Positions 34,527 to 43,871 are shown, counted from the first letter of the stretch. The stretch: 64,000 bases of DNA from Romboutsia weinsteinii (GCF_002250835.2 NZ_NOJY02000004.1:62001-126000), one strand, 5' to 3'. Made by a program: numbers and translations. Notes: a model not told the origin generated them from the letters alone.

Positions 34527-35423
34527 ATGGCAAAAATAGTACAATGCGTTCCAAACTTTAGCGAGGGTGTAGATTTAGAAAAGATAGAGAAAATAGTAAG
34601 TCCTCTAAGAGGTAAAGCTGGAGTTAAGTTATTAAACTATGAAGCAGACAAAGATTATAATAGAGTTGTTGTTACTGTTATAGGAGAGCCACAAGCTGTA
34701 AAAAATGCGGTTATAGAGGCTATAGGAGTAGCGACTGAAGTTATAGATTTAAATGTACATAAAGGACAACATTCAAGATTTGGAGCAACAGATGTGTGTC
34801 CATTTATACCAATAAAAGATATGACTGTAGAAGAAGCTGTGGAGCTATCTAAAGAAGTAGGTCAAGAAGTTGCGAGTAAATACAATATACCAGTATTTTT
34901 ATATGAACATTCAGCATCAAAACCTGAAAGACAAAACTTAGCAACTGTAAGAAAAGGTGAGTATGAAGGATTAGATGCTAAATTTGAAAATCCTGATTGG
35001 ACTCCAGACTTTGGTGAAGCTAAAAAGCATCCAACAGCTGGAGCAATAGCAATAGGGGCAAGAAGACCTCTTATAGCTTACAATATAAACTTAGACACTC
35101 CAAATATAGAAATAGCTGCAAATATAGCAAAAACAATTAGACACTCTAGTGGTGGATATAGATACATTAAAGCTGGTCCAGTTGAAGTACCTGAAAGAAA
35201 TATTACGCAAGTTACAATGAATTTAACAGACTATACTAAGACATCAATGTACAGAGCATTTGAAACAGTAAAAATGGAAGCTAGAAGATATGGTGTAAGT
35301 GTTACAGGAAGTGAAGTGGTAGGTCTTTGCCCAATGGAGGCATTAATAGATACAGCTTCTTACTACTTAGGGCTTGAAAACTTCTCATTGGATAAAGTAT
35401 TAGAAACTAGTTTAATGGAATAG
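34527..35423 (+). CDS. ftcD: Glutamate formimidoyltransferase
   Basis: 298-residue monofunctional formiminotransferase (N- and C-terminal subdomains only, no cyclodeaminase). Signatures: IVQCVPNFSEG at the N terminus, HKGQHSRFGATDVCPFIP with the catalytic His, and AIAIGARRPLIAYNINLDT. Transfers the formimino group of N-formimidoyl-glutamate, a histidine breakdown product, to tetrahydrofolate, releasing glutamate. GGGGGAG ribosome site. Lies between gltS copy 2 and a hutD homologue, supporting a role in histidine degradation, although hutH, hutU and hutI are not in the window. Confidence 0.92.
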   Translation: MAKIVQCVPNFSEGVDLEKIEKIVSPLRGKAGVKLLNYEADKDYNRVVVTVIGEPQAVKNAVIEAIGVATEVIDLNVHKGQHSRFGATDVCPFIPIKDMTVEEAVELSKEVGQEVASKYNIPVFLYEHSASKPERQNLATVRKGEYEGLDAKFENPDWTPDFGEAKKHPTAGAIAIGARRPLIAYNINLDTPNIEIAANIAKTIRHSSGGYRYIKAGPVEVPERNITQVTMNLTDYTKTSMYRAFETVKMEARRYGVSVTGSEVVGLCPMEALIDTASYYLGLENFSLDKVLETSLME

Positions 35424-35439
35424 TAATATTATTAACAAA

Positions 35440-35475
35440 TAGCCATCTGTATATTTTGTAATATATAGATGGCTA
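35440..35475 (+). terminator. Hairpin between ftcD and hutD
   Basis: 16-bp stem with one G-U pair (35440-35455 with 35460-35475), 4-nt loop, A/T-rich but no clean T-run. May attenuate hutD. Confidence 0.65.
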
Positions 35476-35501
35476 TATTAATAAAGGGAGGTAGATTAAG
35501 C

Positions 35502-36116
35502 TTGAATAAGTATATTAAAGTTATTAAAAAAGGCGAGTTAGTAACTAGCAATTGGTCAGGAGGAACAACTACTCAATTGTACATATACCCAGAGGATTCG
35601 ATTTATAATAAAAGAGATTTTAAGTGGAGGATAAGCTCAGCAAAGGTAGAACTTAATGAGTCTGAGTTTACAAAGTTGCCTAATATAAAACGTAAAATAA
35701 TGATTCTAGATGGAGAACTATTGCTAGAACACAAAGGGCATCATAACGTAAAACTTAATAAGTTTGAACAAGACAGTTTTCTAGGAGATTGGAATACTAG
35801 AAGCTTTGGCAAGGTAATTGATTTTAATTTAATGTTAAACACAGATAGTGTAGGTGATATAGAACATATTCAACTCAATAATTGTATAGAGCTATCCTAT
35901 GTTAGCAATAATAAAGAGTGTTATAATATAGCTCAAACTTTATACTGCCTAAATGGTAATATCAAAATTTTGCTTAACAATGACGAGGAAGTTATTTTAA
36001 ATGATAAAGATTTGGCTGTTGTAAAATATAAATCAAAAGAAAATTTAAAGATAGAGCTTATAAACATAAATGAAGTATCGTCTGATATAATAAGATGCAT
36101 AATATACTACAACTAG
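35502..36116 (+). CDS. hutD: HutD/Ves family protein
   Basis: 204-residue bicupin-like protein of the HutD family: NWSGGTTTQLYIYP near the N terminus, then RDFKWRISSAKVE, are the family signatures. HutD accompanies histidine-utilisation genes and is thought to modulate the pathway, possibly by binding formylglutamate or a similar intermediate. The frame is open from ATG 35469 inside the upstream hairpin, but GGGAGGT at 35486-35492 is spaced for TTG 35502, which is chosen. Confidence 0.8.
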   Translation: MNKYIKVIKKGELVTSNWSGGTTTQLYIYPEDSIYNKRDFKWRISSAKVELNESEFTKLPNIKRKIMILDGELLLEHKGHHNVKLNKFEQDSFLGDWNTRSFGKVIDFNLMLNTDSVGDIEHIQLNNCIELSYVSNNKECYNIAQTLYCLNGNIKILLNNDEEVILNDKDLAVVKYKSKENLKIELININEVSSDIIRCIIYYN

Positions 36117-36248
36117 TTGAAATATGCATATGGAAATAGGAATATCTATATGATATATATAACTTTTTAAATAATAGTAAATATATTATGAATAAGTACA
36201 AATTTAAAACATATATAATAGGGATATTAATGTAGAGGGAGATTATAT

Positions 36249-36785
36249 ATGAGAAAAAAAATTGTAGCAATTATTGTACTTATATTAGTAATTATCATTG
36301 GATATTTAGGTTTTTATTATTCTAAAATATCTTCTTTAGAAAAGGATGTAAAAAAGCAATTCAGTGTTGTAGAGTCTAATCTTTCGAAATACTATGAAAA
36401 TATTTCTAACTTTGCTAATCTAGTAGAAGAAATTGTACCGGATGAAAAGCTAGTAAATGAAGTTATTAAAAGTATAAAAAATAATTTAAATGAAGCAAAT
36501 ACTATTAATGAGAAAGTAAAAAAGGACAACAAATTGGAAAATGACTTAGTTAGACTTATGGTTATTAAAGATAGTTATACAGATATTGAATTAAATGAAC
36601 AAGTAAATGCTATTGCTAAAGATTTAGTTGATGTGCAAGAAAGCATACATATGCAAAAGGAAAAATATAATATAAAGACTATTTTATATAACGACTTTAT
36701 AACAAAGTTTCCAATAAATATTACAGCTAAACTATTTGGATTTGAGAAGCACAATATGTTTAAATTTATTACTACAGATAAGTAG
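36249..36785 (+). CDS. LemA family membrane protein
   Basis: 178 residues. One N-terminal transmembrane helix (~5-25) and an outside four-helix-bundle domain ending in the family hallmark YNDFITKFPINITAKLFGF. The VKKQFSVVESNLSKYYENISN block corresponds to the first LemA helix. LemA proteins are of uncertain function, often linked to membrane stress or envelope signalling. GAGGGAG site before ATG; monocistronic with a terminator. Confidence 0.85.
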   Translation: MRKKIVAIIVLILVIIIGYLGFYYSKISSLEKDVKKQFSVVESNLSKYYENISNFANLVEEIVPDEKLVNEVIKSIKNNLNEANTINEKVKKDNKLENDLVRLMVIKDSYTDIELNEQVNAIAKDLVDVQESIHMQKEKYNIKTILYNDFITKFPINITAKLFGFEKHNMFKFITTDK

Positions 36786-36813
36786 AATATTTATATAAGA
36801 TAAAGTTTTCAAG

Positions 36814-36844
36814 ATGGATGAATGGTATATTCATCCATTTTTTA
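36814..36844 (+). terminator. Terminator after lemA-like gene
   Basis: 10-bp perfect stem (36814-36823 with 36829-36838), loop GGTAT, six T. Confidence 0.85.
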
Positions 36845-36948
36845 TGTTTTAATATGATGAAATCTTCATGTTAAATTAAATGATATTTTATGTGGTTTAT
36901 GATAAGATATAATTCTGGGCTATTATCATTTAAGTATTGGAGGAATTT

Positions 36949-37920
36949 ATGAATATAAAAGATTCTATATATGGACAGTTTACTGTAGAACCAGTAATAA
37001 GAGAATTAATAAATACTAAGGAAATTCAGAGATTAAAAAATATTCATCAAGGAGGAGCCAGTTATCTTGTAAATCCACTTTGGAATGTAACTAGATATGA
37101 TCACTCTATTGGGGTAATGCTACTTATTAGAATTATGGGTGGATGTGTTGAAGAGCAGATTGCGGGATTACTACATGATATATCTCATACGGCATTTTCG
37201 CATGTTGTAGATTTTACTCTAAATAATAGAGAAGAAAATTATCATGAGAAAATATTTGAGCAAGTTATATTAGACTCTGATATAGAGAATATATTAGATA
37301 GCTATGGATATGATTTTAAAGAAATAATGTTTAATGAATCAAAGTGGACAATTCTTGAGAAATCAGCACCGTCTATATGTGCAGATAGAGTAGATTATAC
37401 TCTAAGAGATATGTTTCATTATGGGTTTATAACAAAGAAAGATATAGATGCATTTATAGAAAGTTTGAGCATAGTAAATGGAGAAATGGTGATTAAATCT
37501 TTAAAAAGTGCAGAATGGTTTGTAGATATTTATTACAAAGAAGTGATTGATTTCTTTATGGACCCCTTAAATGTATATGCCTATGATAGATTGTCAAAAG
37601 CATTAAAAATTGCTCTAGATTTGAAAGAGATGGATTTAGAAGATTTATTAAGAGATGATGACTATGTTCTTAATTTACTTAAAAAATCAACGTCTAAAGA
37701 AATTATAAAATTGATAGACTCTCTTAACTCTAATGTAAAAGTTAAAGAGGATAGTTGTAATTATGATATTCATCAAGTAAACAAGTTAAGAATTATTGAC
37801 CCAAGTGTATTTATAGATGGTATAGTATGTAAAGCATCGGAACAATCTTTACTAGTAAAAACCTTAAATAAAAATGCATTAGATAAGTCAAAAGAGGGAG
37901 TTTATATAAAAATTTTATAG
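36949..37920 (+). CDS. HD-domain phosphohydrolase
   Basis: 323 residues. The N-terminal half carries a complete HD signature: TRYDHSIGVMLL (first His), GLLHDISHTAFSHVVD (HD pair) and later ICADRVDYTLRDM (last Asp). The layout resembles dNTPase/SAMHD1-like HD hydrolases and YwfO-type proteins of Firmicutes. Likely hydrolyses a nucleotide phosphate, but the substrate cannot be read from sequence. GGAGG at 36939-36943 selects ATG 36949 over TTG 36937. Confidence 0.8.
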   Translation: MNIKDSIYGQFTVEPVIRELINTKEIQRLKNIHQGGASYLVNPLWNVTRYDHSIGVMLLIRIMGGCVEEQIAGLLHDISHTAFSHVVDFTLNNREENYHEKIFEQVILDSDIENILDSYGYDFKEIMFNESKWTILEKSAPSICADRVDYTLRDMFHYGFITKKDIDAFIESLSIVNGEMVIKSLKSAEWFVDIYYKEVIDFFMDPLNVYAYDRLSKALKIALDLKEMDLEDLLRDDDYVLNLLKKSTSKEIIKLIDSLNSNVKVKEDSCNYDIHQVNKLRIIDPSVFIDGIVCKASEQSLLVKTLNKNALDKSKEGVYIKIL

Positions 37921-38163
37921 TAAGTTTATCTACATAAATTAAAAAATAACTATACTATAAAAAATTTTAATTAATAACTATTAAGATTTAATAGTTTTAG
38001 TTTATAATAGTAATATTAGTTAAAACTTAGAGTTGGTTAGTATATAATTTTACTCTTCATTATGTATTGAGATTTATCTACTTATATTGCTTAAAATATT
38101 GTATGTGTTTTAAGTAAATTACGTAAACTATTAACAATACCACAATGAAGGGAGACGTTATCA

Positions 38164-38346
38164 TTGAAGAATCAAGATAAGTATAAAACGGAAAATAAAG
38201 ATAATAAAATAGACGACTTAGATTATAATATTCTTGGGAATATATTTATAGGCAATTTACTAGATATGTCAGGAGATATAGACAATTCTGGACAAAATAT
38301 TGCTATGTATTTGGAATCTGAGAATATAAAAAAAGCTAAGAAGTAA
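38164..38346 (+). CDS. Small acidic protein upstream of murJ, unknown function
   Basis: 60 residues starting at TTG 38164 behind GGGAGA (~38150), no family recognised. The first 25 residues are charged (Lys/Asp/Glu/Asn); the middle NILGNIFIGNLLDMSGD is more hydrophobic but not a full membrane helix. It ends 28 bp before murJ on the same strand with no terminator between, so it may be co-transcribed. Coding status is supported only by ribosome site, frame and spacing. Confidence 0.5.
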   Translation: MKNQDKYKTENKDNKIDDLDYNILGNIFIGNLLDMSGDIDNSGQNIAMYLESENIKKAKK

Positions 38347-38374
38347 GTTTAAAGAAGTATAGGAGATAATAAAT

Positions 38375-39919
38375 ATGTCAAAAGTAGCAAAAGCAGCAGT
38401 AGGACTTATGGCTGCTACATTAATTGCAAAAATGCTTGGATTTGGTAGAGAACTTGCATTAGCATCTGCATATGGAGCATCTGGAACTAGTGATGCATTT
38501 TTAGTAGCTATGAATATTCCAGCAGTAATATTTACAGCAATAGGTACATCACTTGGAACTGCATTTATACCACTTTATTGCGATGTAAACTCTACTCAAG
38601 GAGAAAAAGCATCACTTAAGTTTACTAATAATGTTTTTAATATAGTTATTCTAATATGTATAGCCTTATCAGTAATAGGTGCAATATTTACAGAGCCAAT
38701 AGTAAAATTATTTGCAGTAGGTTTTGAAGGTGAAACATTAGCACAAGCTGTATACTTTACAAGAGTACTTATATTAGGTCTTGCATTTTTAGGAATAAGT
38801 TATATTATGATGGCTTTCTTACAAGTAAAAGAGAACTTTATTATACCTGGTTTGATGCCAGTACCATATAACTTATTAATAATAATATCAATATTAGTGA
38901 GTGTAAAAATTAATCCAAACTTATTACCTTGGGGTACGTTATTTGGACTTTCATTACAATTTGTGTTCCAACTTCCATTTGCAATGAAGAAGGGATATAA
39001 ATATAAGCCATATATAAATTTACGTGATGAGCATATAAAGAAGATGTTGTGGTTAGTAGCTCCAGTTTTAATAGGAGTAGCAGTTAATCAGATAAATACT
39101 ATAGTAGATAGAACTATAGCATCTACATTGGTTGAAGGTAGTATATCTGCACTAAACTATGCTACAAAACTTAACCAATTTGTTATGGGGATGTTTATAG
39201 TATCTATATCTTCTGTGGTATATCCGATGTTATCTAAATTATCATCAGAAAATAATAAAGAAAAATTCAATAAATCTATAGTAACATCAGTAAATACAGT
39301 TACATTATTAGTAATACCAATATCAGTTGGTGCTATAATATTAGCTAATCCAATAGTTAAATTACTTTTCCAAAGAGGAGAATTTGATGCTAGAGCTACA
39401 CAGATGACAGCAATAGCTCTTATATTCTATTCAATTGGTATGATTGGATTTGGTCTTAGAGATATTCTAGGAAAAGTATTTTATTCATTACAAGATACTA
39501 AGACACCAATGATAAATGGTATTATAGCTATGATACTAAATATAGTACTTAATGTTATGTTTGTTAGATACACTAACATGCAACTTGCAGGACTGGCATT
39601 TGCAACTAGTATATCAGCATTAGTAACAATAATATTATTATTTATAAGTTTAAGAAAAAAAATAGGTGCATTTGGAGGTAAGTCAATAGTATCTGCGATG
39701 GTTAAATCAATAATTTCAGCAGGACTAATGGCAATAGTTACTTCATTTGTTTATAATACAGTAGCAAACTTACTAGGAACTGGATTTATAAAAGAAGCTA
39801 TAACATTAGTAGTTGCAGTAGGTGCAGGTGCGATAGTATACGGAATTAGCATTTTAGTTCTTAAAGTAGACGAAGTCAATGTAATTTTAGAAAAAGTTAA
39901 AAGTAGAATAAAAAAGTAA
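38375..39919 (+). CDS. murJ: Lipid II flippase MurJ/MviN family
   Basis: 514-residue MVF-family flippase with 14 predicted helices. The N terminus (LIAKMLGFGRELALASAYG, then GTSDAFLVAMNIP) and FFQRGEFD-like LLFQRGEFDARAT are MurJ signatures; GLRDILGKVFYSLQDTKTP is the conserved later block. Translocates lipid II across the membrane for peptidoglycan synthesis. TAGGAGA site before ATG 38375. MurJ paralogues are common in clostridia, so whether this is the essential copy is open. Confidence 0.88.
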   Translation: MSKVAKAAVGLMAATLIAKMLGFGRELALASAYGASGTSDAFLVAMNIPAVIFTAIGTSLGTAFIPLYCDVNSTQGEKASLKFTNNVFNIVILICIALSVIGAIFTEPIVKLFAVGFEGETLAQAVYFTRVLILGLAFLGISYIMMAFLQVKENFIIPGLMPVPYNLLIIISILVSVKINPNLLPWGTLFGLSLQFVFQLPFAMKKGYKYKPYINLRDEHIKKMLWLVAPVLIGVAVNQINTIVDRTIASTLVEGSISALNYATKLNQFVMGMFIVSISSVVYPMLSKLSSENNKEKFNKSIVTSVNTVTLLVIPISVGAIILANPIVKLLFQRGEFDARATQMTAIALIFYSIGMIGFGLRDILGKVFYSLQDTKTPMINGIIAMILNIVLNVMFVRYTNMQLAGLAFATSISALVTIILLFISLRKKIGAFGGKSIVSAMVKSIISAGLMAIVTSFVYNTVANLLGTGFIKEAITLVVAVGAGAIVYGISILVLKVDEVNVILEKVKSRIKK

Positions 39920-39928
39920 TATAAAAAA

Positions 39929-39952
39929 AGACGAACCTAATTAGGTTCGTCT
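39929..39952 (+). terminator. Bidirectional terminator between murJ and ECF S-component genes
   Basis: A 24-bp perfect palindrome (39929-39940 with 39941-39952), A-run to the left and T-rich DNA to the right. Confidence 0.85.
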
Positions 39953-40511
39953 ATTTACTTTTTGCTAACTTTAAATCATTAACAAAACTATTTGGTAGCC
40001 TAGAAATTAAAAATAATGCAATAATACAAGATAATGGTTTATCTATAATATTAGTTAAAATCCTTGGAATAAATGCGGATGTAAAGATTTTTTGGCCACT
40101 TTGCATTAGAAAACCAACTAAAATATCAGCTCCACTACCACTTAATCCACCAAATACTAATACTGAAATAGGTGTACCAATAAGTGGACATATTACCGCT
40201 AGTGCAATACCAGTAAGTATAGCAGTTTTATAGCTAAAACTATTTTTTCTGGAAATAAATCCAACAACAAGTCCTAAAATAATATTTACAAGTGCAAAAG
40301 GAATATTTGTTGGGCCAGAAATAACACCAAGTACAAGATTTGTACATCCACCAATTGCAGCCCCATACCAAGGACCTAGTACAAGTGATCCAATAATTGT
40401 ACCAATAGTATCTAAAAAAAGAATAGGGATATTGATCATTTGTACAGTCATTCCTACAACTACATTTAATACTATACATATAGCACTAAATGTTAATAAT
40501 CTAGTTTTCAT
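39951..40511 (-). CDS. ECF transporter S component (CD3073-like)
   Basis: 186-residue membrane protein with about six helices. The segment FLDTIGTIIGSLVLGPWYGAAIGGCTNLVLG matches (in two blocks) the substrate-binding subunits of energy-coupling factor transporters of the CD3073 type. Captures a vitamin or similar micronutrient and relies on shared EcfAAT encoded elsewhere. Substrate unknown; no riboswitch is apparent upstream on the minus strand. GGAAA ribosome site on the minus strand. Monocistronic. Confidence 0.75.
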   Translation of the reverse strand: MKTRLLTFSAICIVLNVVVGMTVQMINIPILFLDTIGTIIGSLVLGPWYGAAIGGCTNLVLGVISGPTNIPFALVNIILGLVVGFISRKNSFSYKTAILTGIALAVICPLIGTPISVLVFGGLSGSGADILVGFLMQSGQKIFTSAFIPRILTNIIDKPLSCIIALFLISRLPNSFVNDLKLAKSK

Positions 40512-40587
40512 AATCAGTTTCCTTTCGTATAATAGATTTATAAGCTTACATGTCTATTATATATAAATGGAAAACATATGTATAATT

Positions 40588-40630
40588 GACAAAAACTATA
40601 AAATAATATTATGTATAGACAAAAACTATA
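40588..40630 (+). repeat. Direct repeats GACAAAAACTATA, 30 bp apart
   Basis: Exact 13-bp copies at 40588-40600 and 40618-40630 in the divergent region. The second overlaps a possible -35 (TAGACA 40616-40621) with TATATT 17 bp downstream (40639-40644). The 30-bp period is close to three helical turns, as expected for a dimeric regulator's operator. Confidence 0.55.
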
Positions 40631-40697
40631 GTAAAATTTATATTAGCAATAAAAGATGAGTAAATAAGAATCTATATGATGTAAAGGGGTATAAATT

Positions 40698-41453
40698 ATG
40701 GAGTCAGAGATAATAAATCAATTTATTAGGTCTTTGAATATAATACGAAAAGATAATAATGATAATAAATATCCATTTTGTTTACCTATAATAAGAAACT
40801 TGAATTCATTAAAATTTCATCCAAAGGTAACTTTTATTGTTGGTGAAAATGGAAGTGGAAAGTCAACTCTGCTTGAAGCAATAGCTGTAAATTATGGATT
40901 TAACCCAGAAGGGGGAACAAAGAATTTTAATTTTTCTACTATGGATAGTCATTCCGAATTATATGATTATATAAACTTAGTAAAAGGTATTAAAAAGCCT
41001 AAAGACGGATTTTTTCTAAGAGCTGAATCACTTTACAATGTAGCTTCAAACATAGATGAATTAGATAAAGAGTCGTGTGGTGGGCCTAAAATTATTGACT
41101 CCTATGGCGGAACATCTCTTCATAAGCAATCTCACGGGGAATCATTTTTTTCGATTTTTATAAATAAATTTTCAGAAAGAGGTTTATATATATTAGATGA
41201 ACCGGAAGCGGCACTTTCACCTTCTAGGCAGATGGCTATGATAACAAGGATACATGAGCTTGTAAATAGTGGTAGTCAGTTTATTATTGCTACGCACTCT
41301 CCTATTCTTATGGCTTATCCAAATGCAATAATTTATGAAATAGATGACAAAGGAATTAAAGAGGTAGAATACGAAGAGAGTCAACACTATCAGATTACTA
41401 AAGCATTTCTAAGCAATACAAGTAAATTTCTAGATATATTAATTGATGAATAA
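40698..41453 (+). CDS. AAA-family ATPase of the ABC/SbcC-like type
   Basis: 251 residues. Walker A GENGSGKST at 49-57, an ABC-like signature region around KQSHGESFFSIF, Walker B LYILDEPEAALSP near 162-174 and a switch His in IIATHSP. Belongs to the small predicted ATPase group (COG3910-like) that stands alone without transporter partners. No membrane segments; cytoplasmic. Function unknown. Monocistronic with terminator. Confidence 0.78.
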   Translation: MESEIINQFIRSLNIIRKDNNDNKYPFCLPIIRNLNSLKFHPKVTFIVGENGSGKSTLLEAIAVNYGFNPEGGTKNFNFSTMDSHSELYDYINLVKGIKKPKDGFFLRAESLYNVASNIDELDKESCGGPKIIDSYGGTSLHKQSHGESFFSIFINKFSERGLYILDEPEAALSPSRQMAMITRIHELVNSGSQFIIATHSPILMAYPNAIIYEIDDKGIKEVEYEESQHYQITKAFLSNTSKFLDILIDE

Positions 41454-41496
41454 AGAAAATTATAGAGAAATAGATACTAAATTATTTAAGAATATG

Positions 41497-41543
41497 AACA
41501 GCAGCTTATACAACATGTATAGTATAAGTTGTTGTTTTTTTAT
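41497..41543 (+). terminator. Terminator after the AAA ATPase gene
   Basis: 14-bp stem with two G-U pairs (41497-41510 with 41523-41536), T-run to 41541. The rest of 41544-41754 is AT-rich promoter DNA for the AbgT gene. Confidence 0.85.
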
Positions 41544-41754
41544 AAGATTATTTAATAATAAAAAAAGATTTTTGTATACAAATTTATTTTTTTAAGTAAA
41601 AAGTAGAATAAGAGAAAATAAATATCTAAACTTAAGAAATAAATTTATTTTAAATGGAATTTTCGAAAAATATAGAAAAATATGTATAAAATAAATATAA
41701 TATAAGAGAAAGGAATTATAAATATAAAATAAATTATATCAAGGGGGAAAACGT

Positions 41755-43464
41755 ATGCAAAAAACGGCTAATGCTGAAAAAGTAAAAAGGTCTAAGATTC
41801 AATCGGCGATGGGATTTATAGAAAAATTGGGGAATAAATTACCTAGTCCAGCACTAATGTTTGTTTATATCTCAGTTGCAGTACTAGTATTATCAGCAAT
41901 ATTAGGGATGTTTGGTGTAGTTGCAGAAACGGAACTTGGGGCGTTCCCAATAAACAACTTATTAGGTCAAAAGCCTATAGAAGTTTTAAAAGTTACGGCA
42001 GGTGGAACAGCTGTAGCAGAAACATATTCAAACGGATTGTCTTATATAGTAGGGTCTGTTATTAAAAACTTTATGGGAATGAGTGCACTTGGTGCAATAC
42101 TTATAATAATGCTAGCAATAGGTGTTATGGAACAAAGTGGATACTTATCAATTGCTATGAGAAGCATAGTTAGATCTACTCCAGCAAAAATGGTTACACC
42201 AGTTGTTATATTCTTAGGGGTTATGTCAAATGTAGCTTCAGATGCTGGTTATGTTGTATTAATACCACTTGCAGCTCTTATCTATTATACACTTGGAAGA
42301 AATCCATTAGTTGGACTTGCAGCAGGCTTTGCAGGAGTTTCTGGTGGATTTAGTGCAAATTTATTAATAGGGTCATTTGATGCACTTCTAGTTCCATTTA
42401 CTCAAGCAGCAGCAGAAACTGGAGATGCATTGGCAGGTACAAGCTTTGCAGCAGGAGTAACTTCTACATCAAACTGGTTCTTCCTTATGGCTTCAACAGC
42501 TGTGATAGTACTATTTGGTGCTATAGTAATAGACAAGATAGTAGAGCCAAGCCTTGGTAAGTATGATAGAAGTGAAGCTGATGTTGTAGAGCACTCTGAA
42601 CATTTAAATGATAGAGAAAAGAAAGCGTTTAAAATTGCTAATAATACTTTACTTGGAGTAATTGCATTTATAGTATTAACAGCATTACCGATAGACAAAA
42701 ATAATGTTATACCTGTAATAGGAGATTTATCAACTACAGTTCAGATGACAGCAATAAGTCCAGAAGGAACTTTAGCTTTATCGAAAGCAGATGGTTTCTT
42801 AAACTCTTTATTCTTTAGCGGAGACATGATAATGATGTTAATGTTCTTTGTATTCTTAGTTCCTGGTATTATTTATGGATTTAAGTCGGGAACATTTAAG
42901 ACTAAAGATGATGTTATAGGTGCTATGGTAACTTCTATGAAGAGTATGGCTTCAATAATAGTTATATTATTCTTTGTTGCACAATTCTTAAACTTCTTTA
43001 ATGATTCACACTTAGGTATACTAATAGCATCTATGGGGGCTACAGTAGTGTCTAATATACCTACAGATAATATGTTCTGGGCAATGATACTTATGATTGC
43101 ATTTATATGGTTTACTGCTTTTGTAAACTTATTTATAGCAGGTGGGACTTCAAAATATGGTTTACTTGCACCAATATTTATACCTATATTAATGGCAGCA
43201 GGATTCTCTCCAGCTGGGGTACAATTAATGTATCGTATAGGGGATTCTTCAACAAATATAATCTCACCACTTATGAGTTATATGGGGGTTATAGTAATAT
43301 TTGGTCAAAAGTATAAGAAAAACTTTGGTATTGGGAACTTGATGAGTATAATGCTTCCAATATCAATAACATTCTTATTAGTATGGACAGTATTTGCAGC
43401 AGCTTGGGCCTTATTTGGAGCTCCAATAGGACCAGGGCAATTCTTCTTTATGAATCAATTTTAA
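41755..43464 (+). CDS. AbgT family transporter
   Basis: 569 residues with about 11-13 helices. N-terminal KLPSPALMFVYISVAVLVLSA and SDAGYVVLIPLAALIYYTLG are AbgT/MtrF signatures, as are FIWFTAFVNLFIAGGTSKYG and YRIGDSSTNIISPLMSYMG in the second half. E. coli AbgT takes up p-aminobenzoyl-glutamate; MtrF/YdaH relatives also export sulfonamides. Physiological substrate here is unknown. GGGGGAAAA site before ATG. Single gene. Confidence 0.88.
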   Translation: MQKTANAEKVKRSKIQSAMGFIEKLGNKLPSPALMFVYISVAVLVLSAILGMFGVVAETELGAFPINNLLGQKPIEVLKVTAGGTAVAETYSNGLSYIVGSVIKNFMGMSALGAILIIMLAIGVMEQSGYLSIAMRSIVRSTPAKMVTPVVIFLGVMSNVASDAGYVVLIPLAALIYYTLGRNPLVGLAAGFAGVSGGFSANLLIGSFDALLVPFTQAAAETGDALAGTSFAAGVTSTSNWFFLMASTAVIVLFGAIVIDKIVEPSLGKYDRSEADVVEHSEHLNDREKKAFKIANNTLLGVIAFIVLTALPIDKNNVIPVIGDLSTTVQMTAISPEGTLALSKADGFLNSLFFSGDMIMMLMFFVFLVPGIIYGFKSGTFKTKDDVIGAMVTSMKSMASIIVILFFVAQFLNFFNDSHLGILIASMGATVVSNIPTDNMFWAMILMIAFIWFTAFVNLFIAGGTSKYGLLAPIFIPILMAAGFSPAGVQLMYRIGDSSTNIISPLMSYMGVIVIFGQKYKKNFGIGNLMSIMLPISITFLLVWTVFAAAWALFGAPIGPGQFFFMNQF

Positions 43465-43481
43465 TATTAGATAGAAATACT

Positions 43482-43516
43482 AAAGGGCTAACAGTGACAA
43501 TGTTAGTCCTTTTTGG
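43482..43516 (+). terminator. Terminator after the AbgT gene
   Basis: 12-bp stem with one G-U pair (43482-43493 with 43501-43512), 7-nt loop, T-run. Confidence 0.82.
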
Positions 43517-43581
43517 ATTTATATTGTTATATATACAAAAAGATACTATAGTTAACTTAGATTATAATAAGAGAGGGAACT

Positions 43582-43825
43582 ATGAGTCAAATTATAAATT
43601 TAAGTCCTAGTGAAGATAAAGAAATGAAAATATGTAATAAACTACTAGATTATAACTCTAGATTCTGAGAAATAGAAAACGAATCTAAATTTACAATACT
43701 AGAAATTAATTAAAGCGAATAAATGATATGTGCGATAGTATGGTTATGAAATTGTGTATGTTCAAAATGGTTATTCAATCAGAAGTAATAGATATTTTTT
43801 AGAAAGAACATATTGTAGTATTTAA
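43582..43825 (+). pseudogene. Decayed small gene, possibly a GNAT acetyltransferase
   Basis: ATG 43582 follows GAGAGGGAAC and reads 28 codons (ICNKLLDYNSRF) to TGA 43666; reading past it gives EIENESKFTILEIN to TAA 43711. A second piece in another frame (43757-43825) reads YVQNGYSIRSNRYFLERTY then stop. The first part resembles the N terminus and the second the C-terminal GY...KYFL end of short GNAT proteins. Together they look like one gene broken by stops and frameshifts. Family assignment is tentative. Confidence 0.4.
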
Positions 43826-43871
43826 TTAAAAGCAAAGTATATATTATAAATTAAAAATCAATAAAATACAA

